From the NCBI RefSeq assembly GCF_010993775.1, contig NZ_WOTO01000034.1:1-64000 (forward strand): a stretch of DNA of 64,000 bases. The letters run 5' to 3'. A program made the position numbers and the translations under genes. How positions within the stretch are numbered: the first letter of the stretch is position 1; every line of letters starts with the position of its first letter. The notes below the pieces were generated by a model. It was given only the letters and a program-made list of their open reading frames with translations, did not search any database and was not told the DNA's origin. The DNA is from Fodinicola feengrottensis (GTDB taxonomy: Bacteria > Actinomycetota > Actinomycetes > Mycobacteriales > HKI-0501). Of this stretch, positions 63,519 to 64,000 are shown piece by piece.

Positions 63519-64000
63519 GTGACCGCCACCGAGGAACTCCCCCAGCTGCCGTTCGCACACGGTGACACCGTGCTGGATGTCCCGCCGACCTACCTCGCGC
63601 TGATGCGCGCCGAGCAGCCGATCGCCCGGGTGCGGACGGCCGTCGGCGACCTCGCCTGGAGCGTCACCCGCTACGACGAGGTGCGTACGCTGCTCGCCGA
63701 CCCGCGGCTCGGCCGGTCCCATCCGGAGCCGGAAAAAGCCTCCCGGTTCACCGAGTCGGCGATCCTGGGTGGACCGCTCGGCGACTACGCCACCGAGAAG
63801 CAGGAGCACGTACGGCTGCGCCGGGTGCTGACGCCGGCCTTCTCAGCCCGCCGGATGACCGCGCTCCGGCCCCGAGTGGCCCGGCTGGTCGCCGAACTGC
63901 TGGACCGGATCGCCGACCAGGGACCGCCGGCCGACCTACATGAGGAGCTCGCTTTTTCGTTGCCGGTGCTGGTGATCTGCGAGCTGCTCGGGGTGCCGGC
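63519..64000 (+). CDS. Cytochrome P450, N-terminal part (runs off the right edge)
   Basis: GTG 63519 after AAGGACA. The visible 160 residues show the actinobacterial P450 start: VGDLAWSVTRYDEVRTLLAD, PRLGRSHPEPEKASRF, and the C-helix EHVRLRRVLTPAFSARRMTA (HxxxR haem-propionate contact), then ELLGVPA at the edge. The I helix and haem-binding Cys lie beyond the window. Likely a tailoring or xenobiotic enzyme, possibly linked to the NRPS cluster. Confidence 0.88.
   Translation, partial: MTATEELPQLPFAHGDTVLDVPPTYLALMRAEQPIARVRTAVGDLAWSVTRYDEVRTLLADPRLGRSHPEPEKASRFTESAILGGPLGDYATEKQEHVRLRRVLTPAFSARRMTALRPRVARLVAELLDRIADQGPPADLHEELAFSLPVLVICELLGVP

Noticed and set aside
1..64000. tRNA genes, rRNA genes or CRISPR arrays
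   Set aside because: I looked for T-loop-like GGTTCGAATCC sequences and regularly spaced repeats and found none; the att site of the phage is in a protein gene, not a tRNA.

Overview
ORGANISM. High-GC DNA with frequent GTG/TTG starts, mycothiol biosynthesis (MshB), a 7Fe ferredoxin beside DapC, DUF397 and 13E12-type HNH proteins and NRPS genes point to a Gram-positive actinomycete of the streptomycete/pseudonocardia/Fodinicola type; the genus cannot be fixed. Single-base disruptions of otherwise conserved reading frames occur about every 1-2 kb, even in housekeeping genes (dapD, dapC, mshB, typA). I read most of them as sequencing or assembly indels, not decay, and annotate those genes as single loci with the approximate break. 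LAYOUT. (1) 1-21.2 kb, host chromosome: a rearranged left edge (atpB, an inverted atpB fragment, truncated VOC genes), a TetR regulator, DedA and methyltransferase, a two-component system, an ECF sigma factor with a membrane partner, dapD, a lipoprotein, a threonine-aldolase-like enzyme, dapC-fdxA, several GNATs, small membrane proteins, mshB, and an operon of an ABCG-type transporter and a Moco-sulfurase-like class V aminotransferase. A 163-bp MITE-like element sits between two convergent genes at 14.7 kb. (2) 21,223-36,966, the most interesting part: a 15.7-kb integrated element bounded by a 16-bp direct repeat at the 5' end of a gamma-glutamylcyclotransferase-like gene. It encodes a tyrosine integrase, a RepA-like ATPase next to an iteron-like array, a leftward spike cassette, and a long rightward operon with a HerA/FtsK-type packaging ATPase, a probable double jelly-roll major capsid protein, many one-TM mini-proteins, a membrane-anchored lytic transglycosylase, a membrane-anchored NlpC/P60 hydrolase and a holin-like protein, then a GntR/UTRA repressor. 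There is no tail, portal, large terminase or protein-primed polymerase. It reads as an integrated tailless, internal-membrane phage of the tectivirus-like lineage with temperate replication and integration genes. (3) 37.6-60 kb, a non-ribosomal peptide/deoxysugar cluster: stand-alone carrier and condensation proteins, a C-A-PCP-TE-MFS megaprotein with an EntF-like serine code, an AMP ligase, an A-PCP protein with a glycine-like code, an ACP, an SDR, a GT2, a degenerate condensation protein, an NDP-hexose 2,3-dehydratase and a 3-ketoreductase. An island of IS remnants and an HNH gene (53.4-56.9 kb) separates these from a second C-A-PCP synthetase on the other strand. (4) 60-64 kb, host genes: SnoaL-like protein, typA, GNAT and the start of a cytochrome P450. 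HOW IT WORKS TOGETHER. The phage genes follow a membrane-virion logic: capsid, packaging motor, membrane proteins and entry/lysis hydrolases in one translationally coupled operon, with GntR and a motif shared by the int and gntR promoters as a likely lysogeny switch. The NRPS genes suggest a serine/glycine-containing, acylated and glycosylated small peptide exported by the fused MFS domain.
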